Source: an uncultured Thalassolituus sp. (lineage in GTDB: Bacteria > Pseudomonadota > Gammaproteobacteria > Pseudomonadales > Oceanobacteraceae). Taken from it: a DNA stretch of 64,000 bases. The stretch spans positions 62,001-126,000 of the forward strand of contig CAJXUK010000002.1 of assembly GCA_913061435.1 (NCBI GenBank), written 5' to 3'. Made by a program: the position numbers and the translations under genes. Under the pieces are notes generated by a model. It searched no databases. It saw nothing but the letters and a program-made list of their open reading frames with translations, and was not told the origin of the DNA. Below, piece after piece: positions 17,715 to 27,142 of this stretch; position 1 is the first letter of the stretch, and each line of letters starts with the position of its first letter.

Positions 17715-19823
17715 TTAAAAACTATAACGCCCTTCTATACCCACTAAGCGAGGCTCGCCTAGCTGCTCTTGTTTTTCGTCTGCGTATTCTAGGCGTGGGT
17801 CTATTCCAAAATAGAACCCCTTAACCGTATAATCTCGATTTGTTAAATTACGACCATAAATAGAAAGACTATAGTTAGCTCGAGTGTAAGCTAAACGAGC
17901 ATGAAGCAATGCATAAGCTGCAGATTGCTCATCGTGACTATCAGAATAATAAAACTTATCTTTCGCTTCTGCTTCTAATTGAACACTCAGTTCCGGAGTT
18001 AATGAATAACTCACAGCAGACGCTAAAGAATACTCAGGGGCGTGGGCTTGGTCACGGCCGTTTTTGTTAAAAACACCGTCATCATTCTCATAGGTATAAT
18101 CTACAAACTCTGTGACTAGATAACCGGCGCTTAACGCCCAATTTAATTTACGATTAATATCCCAGTCAGCTTCAATTTCTAAGCCGTAGTTTTTACCTTC
18201 AGCCGCATTAGCTAAATAATCTTGAAATCTGGGTGTACCATTTTCTAAATAGCTATAAGAACTTTTAACTTGCTGATTTTTACGTTGAATATAAAAAGCA
18301 GACAGTCGTGTTGTGAGATGGTCATTTAATAAAGAAGACTTTAACCCTAACTCTAACGTGTTATTAAATTCAGTATCGTATTCTCTTTTATCTTGAGAAA
18401 TGTCGGGGTTGGTATTAATACCACCTGCTTTATAACCTCGAGCCAACGACACATAAGCAAGATGATTAATATCAAACATCGATTCTAAAGTTACTTTACC
18501 ACCAAGTAGTGTCTCATCAGTTTCGCCGCTTACTTGATTGTTATCATCATAATCACTTACCCAGTTTTCAATACGTAAACCGGTAATTAAACGGAGTGAC
18601 GGCGATAAATCGCTATTAATTTCACCGTAAGCCGCGCTTGAATGTGTTTTTAAAGTGCTTTCAAATCTTTGCGTTATGAATTCATAATTGCGCTTTAAAT
18701 CTTCATCACGCTGCATAAAATAGAGGCCAACTACCCAGTCACTACTGCCAGAAAATATGCGCCCCTGGCTGCCCGATAATAATCTTATATCAGCAGATGC
18801 TCTTTCATTATCTCTAAAGTATTGATCATAAGCCTTATATTCCCAGACAGGTGCAATTCCAGGATAACTCCAGTCATCGTCATAACTGTATTCTGACTGT
18901 GTCCAGCTACCTGTAAGCTGAGTTTCTAACTGAATAGCGTTTGACAGTTTTGAGTTAAGCGATAACGAAAAGGCATCGGTATCTTGAGCGTCAGTGCCAG
19001 GCTCATCAGTATAGGTTTTTCGATTTTTTTCTAAACTAAAAGCATCGTAGCCATTATCAATATCGGCGTAAACATAAGTTAAATTAAGATCGGTATGCTC
19101 AGACAACTGCGCTGATAATTTACCACGCACAACTACTTCATCAATGTTATTGGTATTATTTTTATCGAGGTATTCATTTTCCATATAGCCATCAGTTTTA
19201 AAACTATTAACTGCTATACGCCCCTGTACATTATCGATAATAGAACCAGATATAGCGGCGCTTTGACTATGGGTATTATAGTTTGCTAGCTTACCTGATA
19301 CGTAGCCTTCTGTTTCTTTAGTGGCATCATTACTTTTAATATTAATCAATCCGGCAAGTGCATTCGCACCAAAGCGTGTGCCTTGGGGGCCACGTAAAAC
19401 TTCAACTTGCTGAACATCAAATAAAGTCGCCGCACCGCCTAAACCCGTCATGTCGATGCCATCTATAATCAAACCCACAGATGGGTTTACAGGGTCGATA
19501 AACTGGCTGCGCTCACCAATACCGCGTATCTGAAAAAAACGTGCTCTTGATGCACCGCTGGCAAAGTTAACGTTAGGAGCAAAGCTTAATACCTGCTCTA
19601 AATGTTCAGCGGAACGTAATGCGATATTGTCAGCACCAATAACGGTTACCGCTTCTGGTAGTTCTTGCACATCAGTTTCACGAAAGTCTGCGCTTACGGT
19701 AACCACGTCAAGATTGACTGTTTTGGATTGGGAATCTGTTGCCGTGTCTGCATTAGCTGCACTGGCTAGTATCGAAGAACTGATAGCAGTGGCTATCGAT
19801 AAGGATAAAGAAAGTTTTTTCAT
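17715..19823 (-). CDS. TonB-dependent outer-membrane receptor, probable thiamine receptor
   Basis: A 702-residue outer-membrane receptor from ATG 19823. Residues 1-25 are a signal peptide (cut near ANA). A TonB-box-like NLDVVTVSAD follows, then a plug domain (about 50-160) with IRGIGER and VEVLRGPQGTRFG. The remainder is a 22-strand-type barrel ending in GRYSF. A 29-residue upstream extension of the frame lies between riboswitch and start and is unlikely to be translated; GAGG lies 11 bases before the chosen ATG. The TPP riboswitch directly upstream makes thiamine or a thiamine phosphate the likely ligand. Confidence 0.92.
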   Translation of the reverse strand: MKKLSLSLSIATAISSSILASAANADTATDSQSKTVNLDVVTVSADFRETDVQELPEAVTVIGADNIALRSAEHLEQVLSFAPNVNFASGASRARFFQIRGIGERSQFIDPVNPSVGLIIDGIDMTGLGGAATLFDVQQVEVLRGPQGTRFGANALAGLINIKSNDATKETEGYVSGKLANYNTHSQSAAISGSIIDNVQGRIAVNSFKTDGYMENEYLDKNNTNNIDEVVVRGKLSAQLSEHTDLNLTYVYADIDNGYDAFSLEKNRKTYTDEPGTDAQDTDAFSLSLNSKLSNAIQLETQLTGSWTQSEYSYDDDWSYPGIAPVWEYKAYDQYFRDNERASADIRLLSGSQGRIFSGSSDWVVGLYFMQRDEDLKRNYEFITQRFESTLKTHSSAAYGEINSDLSPSLRLITGLRIENWVSDYDDNNQVSGETDETLLGGKVTLESMFDINHLAYVSLARGYKAGGINTNPDISQDKREYDTEFNNTLELGLKSSLLNDHLTTRLSAFYIQRKNQQVKSSYSYLENGTPRFQDYLANAAEGKNYGLEIEADWDINRKLNWALSAGYLVTEFVDYTYENDDGVFNKNGRDQAHAPEYSLASAVSYSLTPELSVQLEAEAKDKFYYSDSHDEQSAAYALLHARLAYTRANYSLSIYGRNLTNRDYTVKGFYFGIDPRLEYADEKQEQLGEPRLVGIEGRYSF

Positions 19824-19826
19824 GTC

Positions 19827-19912
19827 TAGGTCTACCTCAATAAAAAAAGAGAAGACCCGGTCGAGCGTAGCAAGCGTGAAATATCGGTGGATACAATTAT
19901 CTTGTATCAACT
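19827..19912 (-). promoter_or_regulatory. Riboswitch expression platform (predicted)
   Basis: Two structures are visible between aptamer and start codon. A 7-bp hairpin GATACAA-GATAA-TTGTATC (19892-19910) lies directly after the aptamer. Nearer the gene, GGTCTTCTC can pair with GAGGTAGACC, which contains the GAGG ribosome site. No strong terminator stem precedes the T tract, so translational control by ribosome-site masking is the simpler reading. This is inference from pairing by eye. Confidence 0.5.
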
Positions 19913-19914
19913 GA

Positions 19915-20032
19915 AGTGCCCATTCCTACGCCGGTGTTAACCGGATCAGGTTCAAGGAGTTTGCAATGCATCTCAGGCTCTTTAAAAATCTGTGTTTAAC
20001 AAAGACTTTTAATTCACCACCCCCTGGGTTCC
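19915..20032 (-). promoter_or_regulatory. TPP riboswitch (THI element)
   Basis: Read on the minus strand, the conserved aptamer parts occur in order: closing stem CCCA (20025-20028), GGGGGTG, CTGAGATGC, GAACCTGATCCGGTTAAC, CACCGGCGTAGGAA and TGGG (19919-19922), which pairs with the first strand. The variable P3-type arm lies around 19980-20010. The element is 92 bases upstream of the TonB receptor start. It senses thiamine pyrophosphate and should repress the operon when TPP is plentiful. Confidence 0.96.
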
Positions 20033-20097
20033 AGCGCATGATAGTTCATTCGATACAAAATAAAAATAGCCAATGTAATTATTTAGTTATAACTTTT

Positions 20098-20229
20098 TTA
20101 TTTGGCTTCTGCGGCGGCACGATCTGCTTTTGAAATATAAGCAGGTTTACTTTCTTTGGGTGCAAGTTTGGCGTTCGCCTTTTTCATTTTCTTTGTTAAT
20201 ATTTGCTTAATCTTCTTTTTACGGTTCAT
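20098..20229 (-). CDS. DUF2986-like small basic protein
   Basis: A 43-residue, very lysine-rich protein that begins MNRKKKIKQIL and has KKANAKLAPK and KPAYISKADRA. This matches the small DUF2986 family, as I recall it, found in marine gammaproteobacteria; its function is unknown. The charge suggests nucleic-acid or ribosome binding, which is only a guess. It is a monocistronic gene upstream of the riboswitch. Confidence 0.75.
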   Translation of the reverse strand: MNRKKKIKQILTKKMKKANAKLAPKESKPAYISKADRAAAEAK

Positions 20230-20370
20230 GACACGACTTCGCTATTTTGATTAGATAGAATCTCTATGAGCGCGATTGTAAAGGTCAGATAATTAAAGGC
20301 AAGAAATTGCGCTTTCAACCTTCTGTAAGTCAGGCTGATAACTGTAAAATTACAAATATTAAGGCACATT

Positions 20371-21192
20371 ATGAAACGTATTAGCATATTAGGCAGTGGT
20401 TGGCTCGGATTCCCTTTAGCACTAGCATTTCATAAGCAGGGCTTTCAAGTTAAGGCTTCTTCACGCACAGATAAACGCCTATCCCCTGTAAAAAAAGCAG
20501 GTATTGAAACACATCTTTTAGATATCGAAGAGAGCCAAATTAGCACAGATTTTTTTCAGGCTGATATTCTGATCGTGAATATTACCTCAAAAAATGTGGA
20601 AGCTTTTCAGCGTTTAATTGCAGTGATTGAACAATCGACAATACAACACGTTGTCTTTATCAGCTCAACATCCGTTTATGCTAATTCTAAAAACCTACAC
20701 TCAGCGTCTGTTACCGAAGAAGATCATCAACAATTAATCAACTGCCCTTTATTAAAAATTGAGCGTTTATTTCAAGCAAGTTCTCAGTTTACAACAACGA
20801 TTATTCGTTTCGCCGGTTTAATCGGTTACCAACGCCATCCTGGGCGCTTCTTTTTGGCCACCACAGAGCATGACGAAGTCTATTGTAAAACTATTAAAAA
20901 CCCCGATGCTTGCGTTAATATGATTCATCGTGATGATTGCTTGGGGTTAATTGAAGCTGTCATTAAAAATAATGTTTGGGGTGAAGTTTTTAATGCTTGC
21001 GCCACATCACATCCAGCCCGTCGTGATTTTTACCAAGCCGCCATGAAGCACTTGGGTGATTTTGATCCGATCTTTTCTGGACAAACGGACTCGGTTGGCA
21101 AGGTTATTAGCAATGAGAAAATAAAAGAACAACTTAACTATTCTTTTATTTATGACGACTTATTAAATTTTAAATCAATGCCATTTAATTGA
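20371..21192 (+). CDS. NAD(P)-binding Rossmann epimerase-like protein (YeeZ type)
   Basis: A 273-residue short-chain dehydrogenase/epimerase-like protein. The N-terminal ISILGSGWLGFPLALA is a GxGxxG dinucleotide site. FISSTSVYA (about 95-103) replaces the usual catalytic TSxxxY block; a Ser/Tyr arrangement is present, but the YxxxK motif is not clear. MIHRDDCLGLIEAVI near 190 is typical of the extended family. It resembles YeeZ-like proteins, whose substrate is unknown. It is convergent with the DUF3806-like gene. Confidence 0.8.
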   Translation: MKRISILGSGWLGFPLALAFHKQGFQVKASSRTDKRLSPVKKAGIETHLLDIEESQISTDFFQADILIVNITSKNVEAFQRLIAVIEQSTIQHVVFISSTSVYANSKNLHSASVTEEDHQQLINCPLLKIERLFQASSQFTTTIIRFAGLIGYQRHPGRFFLATTEHDEVYCKTIKNPDACVNMIHRDDCLGLIEAVIKNNVWGEVFNACATSHPARRDFYQAAMKHLGDFDPIFSGQTDSVGKVISNEKIKEQLNYSFIYDDLLNFKSMPFN

Positions 21193-21196
21193 TTTT

Positions 21197-21613
21197 TTAA
21201 TTAATCTGGTCGTGTTGAGCGCGCTCATACATTGCAGCAATGGTTGGTATCTCGTCTTCTGCGCAGCCCTTGTCGCGCAGACGGCGAGAAACTGAGTCCA
21301 TAATATAACTGACTGTTTCTGCTCCTGGGTGGCAAATAGCCGGAATAGATCCATATTCATCGGTTATCCACACCCAACCACCACCAAACTCTGTGACACA
21401 CAATTCGCCCAACAAAAAACCTAAACCATCAAGTATTTCAGTTTCTGGATATTTTTGCGACTCTGTTGAATCTGTATTTTTCCATAAGTCGATGCAACGG
21501 CCAATGCCTGCATAAGTTTCTTCACAGCCATAATGATGCAAAATTTTACAGCCAACTTTTTTCCAGTGCTGTTTGTTATTTAGCATCCGCTCAGACAAAG
21601 GCTCAACCTTCAT
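21197..21613 (-). CDS. Hypothetical protein, DUF3806-like
   Basis: 138 residues, soluble. LGFLLGELCVTEFGGGWVWITDEYGSIPAI in the middle and a helical N- and C-terminus resemble DUF3806 proteins, whose function is unknown; I hold that assignment loosely. Its start overlaps the stop of the upstream 47-codon gene (TAATG), so the two are translationally coupled. Confidence 0.65.
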   Translation of the reverse strand: MKVEPLSERMLNNKQHWKKVGCKILHHYGCEETYAGIGRCIDLWKNTDSTESQKYPETEILDGLGFLLGELCVTEFGGGWVWITDEYGSIPAICHPGAETVSYIMDSVSRRLRDKGCAEDEIPTIAAMYERAQHDQIN

Positions 21614-21756
21614 TAAACGGCTCCGCTGGTGTAATAAACTGCCGCGCCAACACCCACAACTAATAACGCAGTCACTACCATAACCTTGATTACAATCTTT
21701 TTGATAAACTCTTCGGCTTCATTACCTTTAATGCCTGATTGTTTTAATTCTGTCAT
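21613..21756 (-). CDS. Small single-span membrane protein, unknown
   Basis: 47 residues: a charged N-terminus (MTELKQSGIKGNEAEEFIKK), one hydrophobic helix at about 21-41, and a short tail. It lies upstream of the DUF3806-like gene with a TAATG overlap. The overlap and sensible topology support it as a real gene. I see no family. Confidence 0.7.
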   Translation of the reverse strand: MTELKQSGIKGNEAEEFIKKIVIKVMVVTALLVVGVGAAVYYTSGAV

Positions 21757-21915
21757 AACAACACTCTTTGCTTGAACGATTAAACGGGTATTTCAATTCA
21801 TACTACCTGTTTTGCTAGTTCCCTTCGAGAAGATAGATCAAGTATTGGCAGAGTTGTACCTGTTATGACTCGTTGCATTTCCCTACACTGTGCAAAATTA
21901 TAAGAGTGTCTCACC

Positions 21916-24453
21916 ATGTTTGTTAAAAATACCCTATCTATCTTGGGCATTGGTTTATTAGTTAGCTCAATTTCTGGCTGTCAGCTTCTGGATTACTTAT
22001 ATCAAGATTCGATGGATGCCGAAGTCGGCACCCTAACATTTACAGAACTAAAAGAACCGGTAGAGGTTCGCCGTGATGAGTTTGGTATCCCTGCAATTAA
22101 AGCTAACAGTACTGAAGACCTGACCTTTGCCACGGGTTATGTCATGGCCAGCGACCGTTTAGCACAAATGTATTCTATGTCTTTGTTGGCCCAAGGTCGC
22201 TTATCAGAAATGGTAGGGCCCGTTGCTTTAGATATGGATAAATACATGCGTACTCTGGGTATTAATCAAATTGTTGATCAAAAATATGCAGCCATTGATG
22301 ACTCCGTTAAAGTGTTATTAGAAAGCTTTAGCCGCGGCGTCAATGCATACATAGAAACCCACCAAGGCAAGCTACCCTTCGATTTTGATCTTAACCAATA
22401 TAAGCCTGAGCCCTGGAAACCTGAAAACTCGATTTATTTATTTTCAATTTTAAATTTAGGCGTTGCATTTAACTCACACGAAGAAGTTGCCTACCTTAAT
22501 TTAGCCAAAGTCTTAGGCCATGAAAAAGCGGCTTGGCTAGTCCCTAGCTACCCAGATGAGCCACTGCCTTTTGACGAAGCAAAAAAGCTGGATGGGGTTG
22601 ATTTAAATGCCGTGCAAAACGAACTGCTCTATGTCGCCAGTATTCAAAATAAAATCATGGACACAACTTCTGCGTTAGGTATTGCCGCTTCTAACAATTG
22701 GGGCATACACAAAAGCAAAACAAAGAATAATGCCAGCATCATTGCCAACGATACTCATCTATTGTTATCACAGCCTTCTGTTTGGATGATGATGAGTGTT
22801 GATGCACCTGGCTATCATGCGTCAGGCATTGGTTTAGCAGGGCTACCTTCTGTGGTGGCTGGATATAACGGCCATATCGCATGGGGCGAAACCATGGTTA
22901 TGGCCGATGGCCAAGATATCTTTTTAGAACAATTAAAAGACATCGATGGCAAAAAACATTATTTGTTTAAAGGCGAGTGGCTGCCGACCGAAGAGCGTGT
23001 TGAAACTTTCAACATTCGTGGTGGCGATACCGATACAATTACCGTTCACAAAACCCATCATGGCCCTATTATTAACTCAGTGAGCACCAACGATCCTGCT
23101 CACACCATGATGATGATAAAAACAAAGCAAGAGTATGGCTTAGCATTAAGCTGGACTGCGACTCAGCCAGATAAAACCATTGCTGGTTTTTTAAATCTGG
23201 CACGCGCAACAACGATGGCAGAAGCAAAAGCGGCTGTCTCAGATGTTGGCTACATTCACCTCAACATGATTTATGGTGACAAAGATAATATCGCTTGGCA
23301 GGTAACCGGTAATTATCCACAGCGTAAAAAAGGCACTGGCTTCTTGCCCTCCCCTGGCTGGACGGGCGAATACGATTGGGATGGTTATGTAGGAGTAGAA
23401 AAATTCCCTTACGTAATTAACCCAGAGCAAGGTTTTATTGGCACAGGTAATGACCGCACGGTTGATACCTCTAAATATGATTTCACCCTCAGCAACTCAT
23501 GGTATTTCCCTGAGCGTGGCGAGCGTATTAAACAACTACTGTCAGCAACCGACCAACATACAGCGCAAACCAGTATCGACATGCAGGCCGATCAGCATGA
23601 TGTACTGGTAGTAAAAATTCAGCGTGTTTTTAAGCAATTAGAAAAACCCTTAGCGGCAGCTATTAACTCTCTTTCTAAAGACGAGCAAATAAAAGCCAAT
23701 ACAACATTAAAAACCTTATTGGAATTTAATGGCGATATGCTGGTAGATTCTCAACCGGGTGCAGTGATGGCGATGTTTGATCATCAACTAACCCGTGGTA
23801 TTTTTTATGATGAATTAGCAGAAGAGGAAGAAACTGATAACTTACTATGGAAATCTTTTATTAATATGAATGGCCGCAGTTACTCTGCTTATCAGGATCA
23901 TTTATTAGGCCGTGAAGACAGTCCATTTTGGGATGATGTGACCACAGAAGTAAAAGAAGATAAACCTTTTATCATTGCCAAGGCTCTGGCGAATACTCAA
24001 ACATACGGCAAACAAATTCTTGGTGCAGACACCAGCAAGTGGCAGCTAGGCCAACTACAAAGTTACACTTGGGAAAGCGGTGGTACTCAGATGAAACCCT
24101 TCTTGCCCTTTTATGAACAGTGGGGTGTTTCTGCATTATCTGGCTATTTAGATCGTGGCCCTTACCCAGCAGGTGGCAGCCGTAATACCTTGAACGTTAC
24201 CGGTTATGATGTGGGTAATGATTATGATGTGTGGAACGTACCAGCGATGCGCTTGGTAGTCGATTTTTCACTAGACGAGCCAATGTACTTAACCAACGCC
24301 GGTGGTCAGTCTGGTAATCCTGCTAGCCCTTATTATGACAAAGGCATTGAGACTTGGTTAAAAGCAGAAAACCGCATCATTCCGTTTAAGCGCGAGAATA
24401 TTAAAAAGCACTTTTCTAAAGTGTTGATGTTAGAACCAAAGAAAATACTTTAA
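21916..24453 (+). CDS. Penicillin acylase family N-terminal-nucleophile hydrolase, lipoprotein
   Basis: An 845-residue periplasmic amidase precursor. The signal ends in a lipobox SISGC with Cys22. VEVRRDEFGIPAIKA and GYVMASDRLAQM (about 50-87) are the alpha-chain hallmarks. Autoprocessing should occur at Ala258/Ser259, giving a beta chain that starts SNNWGI; WGETMV and FIGTGND are further family motifs. Relatives cleave beta-lactam side chains, N-acyl homoserine lactones or acylated peptides; the substrate is not predictable here. A strong terminator follows. Confidence 0.92.
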   Translation: MFVKNTLSILGIGLLVSSISGCQLLDYLYQDSMDAEVGTLTFTELKEPVEVRRDEFGIPAIKANSTEDLTFATGYVMASDRLAQMYSMSLLAQGRLSEMVGPVALDMDKYMRTLGINQIVDQKYAAIDDSVKVLLESFSRGVNAYIETHQGKLPFDFDLNQYKPEPWKPENSIYLFSILNLGVAFNSHEEVAYLNLAKVLGHEKAAWLVPSYPDEPLPFDEAKKLDGVDLNAVQNELLYVASIQNKIMDTTSALGIAASNNWGIHKSKTKNNASIIANDTHLLLSQPSVWMMMSVDAPGYHASGIGLAGLPSVVAGYNGHIAWGETMVMADGQDIFLEQLKDIDGKKHYLFKGEWLPTEERVETFNIRGGDTDTITVHKTHHGPIINSVSTNDPAHTMMMIKTKQEYGLALSWTATQPDKTIAGFLNLARATTMAEAKAAVSDVGYIHLNMIYGDKDNIAWQVTGNYPQRKKGTGFLPSPGWTGEYDWDGYVGVEKFPYVINPEQGFIGTGNDRTVDTSKYDFTLSNSWYFPERGERIKQLLSATDQHTAQTSIDMQADQHDVLVVKIQRVFKQLEKPLAAAINSLSKDEQIKANTTLKTLLEFNGDMLVDSQPGAVMAMFDHQLTRGIFYDELAEEEETDNLLWKSFINMNGRSYSAYQDHLLGREDSPFWDDVTTEVKEDKPFIIAKALANTQTYGKQILGADTSKWQLGQLQSYTWESGGTQMKPFLPFYEQWGVSALSGYLDRGPYPAGGSRNTLNVTGYDVGNDYDVWNVPAMRLVVDFSLDEPMYLTNAGGQSGNPASPYYDKGIETWLKAENRIIPFKRENIKKHFSKVLMLEPKKIL

Positions 24454-24488
24454 ACACTCGTTTAAGATAGGCCGCTTATGCAGGGCAT

Positions 24489-24525
24489 AAAAAACCCAGT
24501 TCAATTGCTTGAGCTGGGTTTTTTT
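24489..24525. terminator. Bidirectional terminator between acylase gene and purA
   Basis: An interrupted stem AAAAACCCAG-T-TCAA with TTGA-G-CTGGGTTTTT, four-base loop, and a seven-T run on the plus strand. It lies between convergent genes. Confidence 0.93.
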
Positions 24526-24559
24526 GTATCTCTAATATCTAAGATCTTTAAGACCCAAA

Positions 24560-25861
<1,302 letters not shown>

Positions 25862-25875
25862 TCACTGCGTTAAGA

Positions 25876-27054
25876 TTAATTGGATTCGATCAATTGCCAC
25901 TGATCGCTTTTAAATTCAATACGTGCATTGCTAGCAGGCATTTCACCGCTTAGCTGCACTTCAACTCGCTTACCGTTAGCACGTAGCTCGGCAATCAAGT
26001 CTAATAATTGTTGTTCTTGTGGCTGACCATAAGGCGCTGGCGCTTTCACAATATCAGCATGAGCCGTAGCAAAGCGACCTAATTGAGCCAGTACCTTTAA
26101 GTCTGCACTAAAACCTGTCGCCGGACGCGCACGTCCAAATACTGCACCGGTTTCGTTATAACGGCCACCTTGCGCAACGGCATCACCGTAACCGGGTACA
26201 TATGCTGCAAACACCAAGCCTGTGTGGTAGTTGTAGCCACGCAAATCGGTAAAGTCAAAGTACATAGGCACCTGGTAGCGAGTAGCAATCGTTTGGCACA
26301 CTTGTTTTAAGTGTTCAATGATAGCGCTGACTTCAGGGATCACTGTCGACAATTGCTGGTCTACTTGGTCCAGCACTTCAATACCGCCTTGTAAACGGAC
26401 AAAGGCTTTAAAAGCATGGTTCAATTTGGCATCTAATAAATACTGTTCTGCCCAAGCATCTAAATCGGTTGCGCACTTTACTTTCAACAGCGCAAATAAC
26501 TCTTCTTCAGCTTCACTGGACAGTTGAGCTTTTTCTGAAAAGGCTTTAAAAATACCGACATGGCCAAGATCAAGGTGTAAATTTTGCAATCCAGCTTGCT
26601 GTAATGCATTCAGCATTAGACTAATAATTTCAATATCTGCCGAGCTGCCTGCTTCGCCATATAGCTCAGCACCAATTTGGGTTGGCGTACGACCCGCAAG
26701 AATACTGGCGGCTTTGGCATGGAAAACAGTGCGGCAGTAGCACAAACGGCTAACGCCTTCTTGTGCCCAACTATGAGCATCGATGCGAGCCGTTTGTGGT
26801 GTGGTATCGGCGCTTAATCCCATTAAACGACCCGAAAGCTGATCGGTCACCTTGAACGTCTGCAAATCTAGGTCACGGGCGGTACCTGTTAACAGGGAAT
26901 CAAGATACTCAAGCGCTGGCGGTATAACAAAGTCATAACCCCAACGGTCAAAATCGTCCAACAAATGACGGCGTAGTTGCTCTACACCACGTGCTTGTGG
27001 TGGCAACACTTCTTCAATGCCATCTGGTAATAACCAGCGATCGGCAGTGCTCAT
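25876..27054 (-). CDS. hisZ: ATP phosphoribosyltransferase regulatory subunit
   Basis: A 392-residue class II aminoacyl-tRNA-synthetase-like protein that activates the short form of HisG in histidine synthesis. LPDGIEEVLPPQA at the N-terminus, LTGTARDLDLQTFKVTDQ and the Arg-containing QTARIDAHS follow the HisZ pattern. The second histidyl motif is GGRYNETGAVFG. I choose ATG 27054 with GGA upstream; ATG 27066 and the longer start at 27081 lack a ribosome site, and the extension falls in the terminator region. The presence of hisZ implies a short hisG elsewhere. Confidence 0.92.
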   Translation of the reverse strand: MSTADRWLLPDGIEEVLPPQARGVEQLRRHLLDDFDRWGYDFVIPPALEYLDSLLTGTARDLDLQTFKVTDQLSGRLMGLSADTTPQTARIDAHSWAQEGVSRLCYCRTVFHAKAASILAGRTPTQIGAELYGEAGSSADIEIISLMLNALQQAGLQNLHLDLGHVGIFKAFSEKAQLSSEAEEELFALLKVKCATDLDAWAEQYLLDAKLNHAFKAFVRLQGGIEVLDQVDQQLSTVIPEVSAIIEHLKQVCQTIATRYQVPMYFDFTDLRGYNYHTGLVFAAYVPGYGDAVAQGGRYNETGAVFGRARPATGFSADLKVLAQLGRFATAHADIVKAPAPYGQPQEQQLLDLIAELRANGKRVEVQLSGEMPASNARIEFKSDQWQLIESN

Positions 27055-27081
27055 AGAATTATCCATTAGACAGCTAGACAC

Positions 27082-27110
27082 AAAAAAACCGGATCAATGT
27101 CCGGTTTTTC
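27082..27110 (-). terminator. Intrinsic terminator between hflC and hisZ
   Basis: On the minus strand a 10-bp stem (AAAAACCGGA with TCCGGTTTTT) with a six-base loop is followed by a run of T. It lies 33 bases after the hflC stop, so hisZ-purA probably needs its own promoter or read-through. Confidence 0.9.
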
Positions 27111-27142
27111 TGATTGTATCAAAAGCAAACAACTTGTTGAAG

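Noticed and set aside
21197-21756. Toxin-antitoxin pair
   Set aside because: Two small coupled genes invite the idea, but neither has a recognisable toxin or antitoxin motif.
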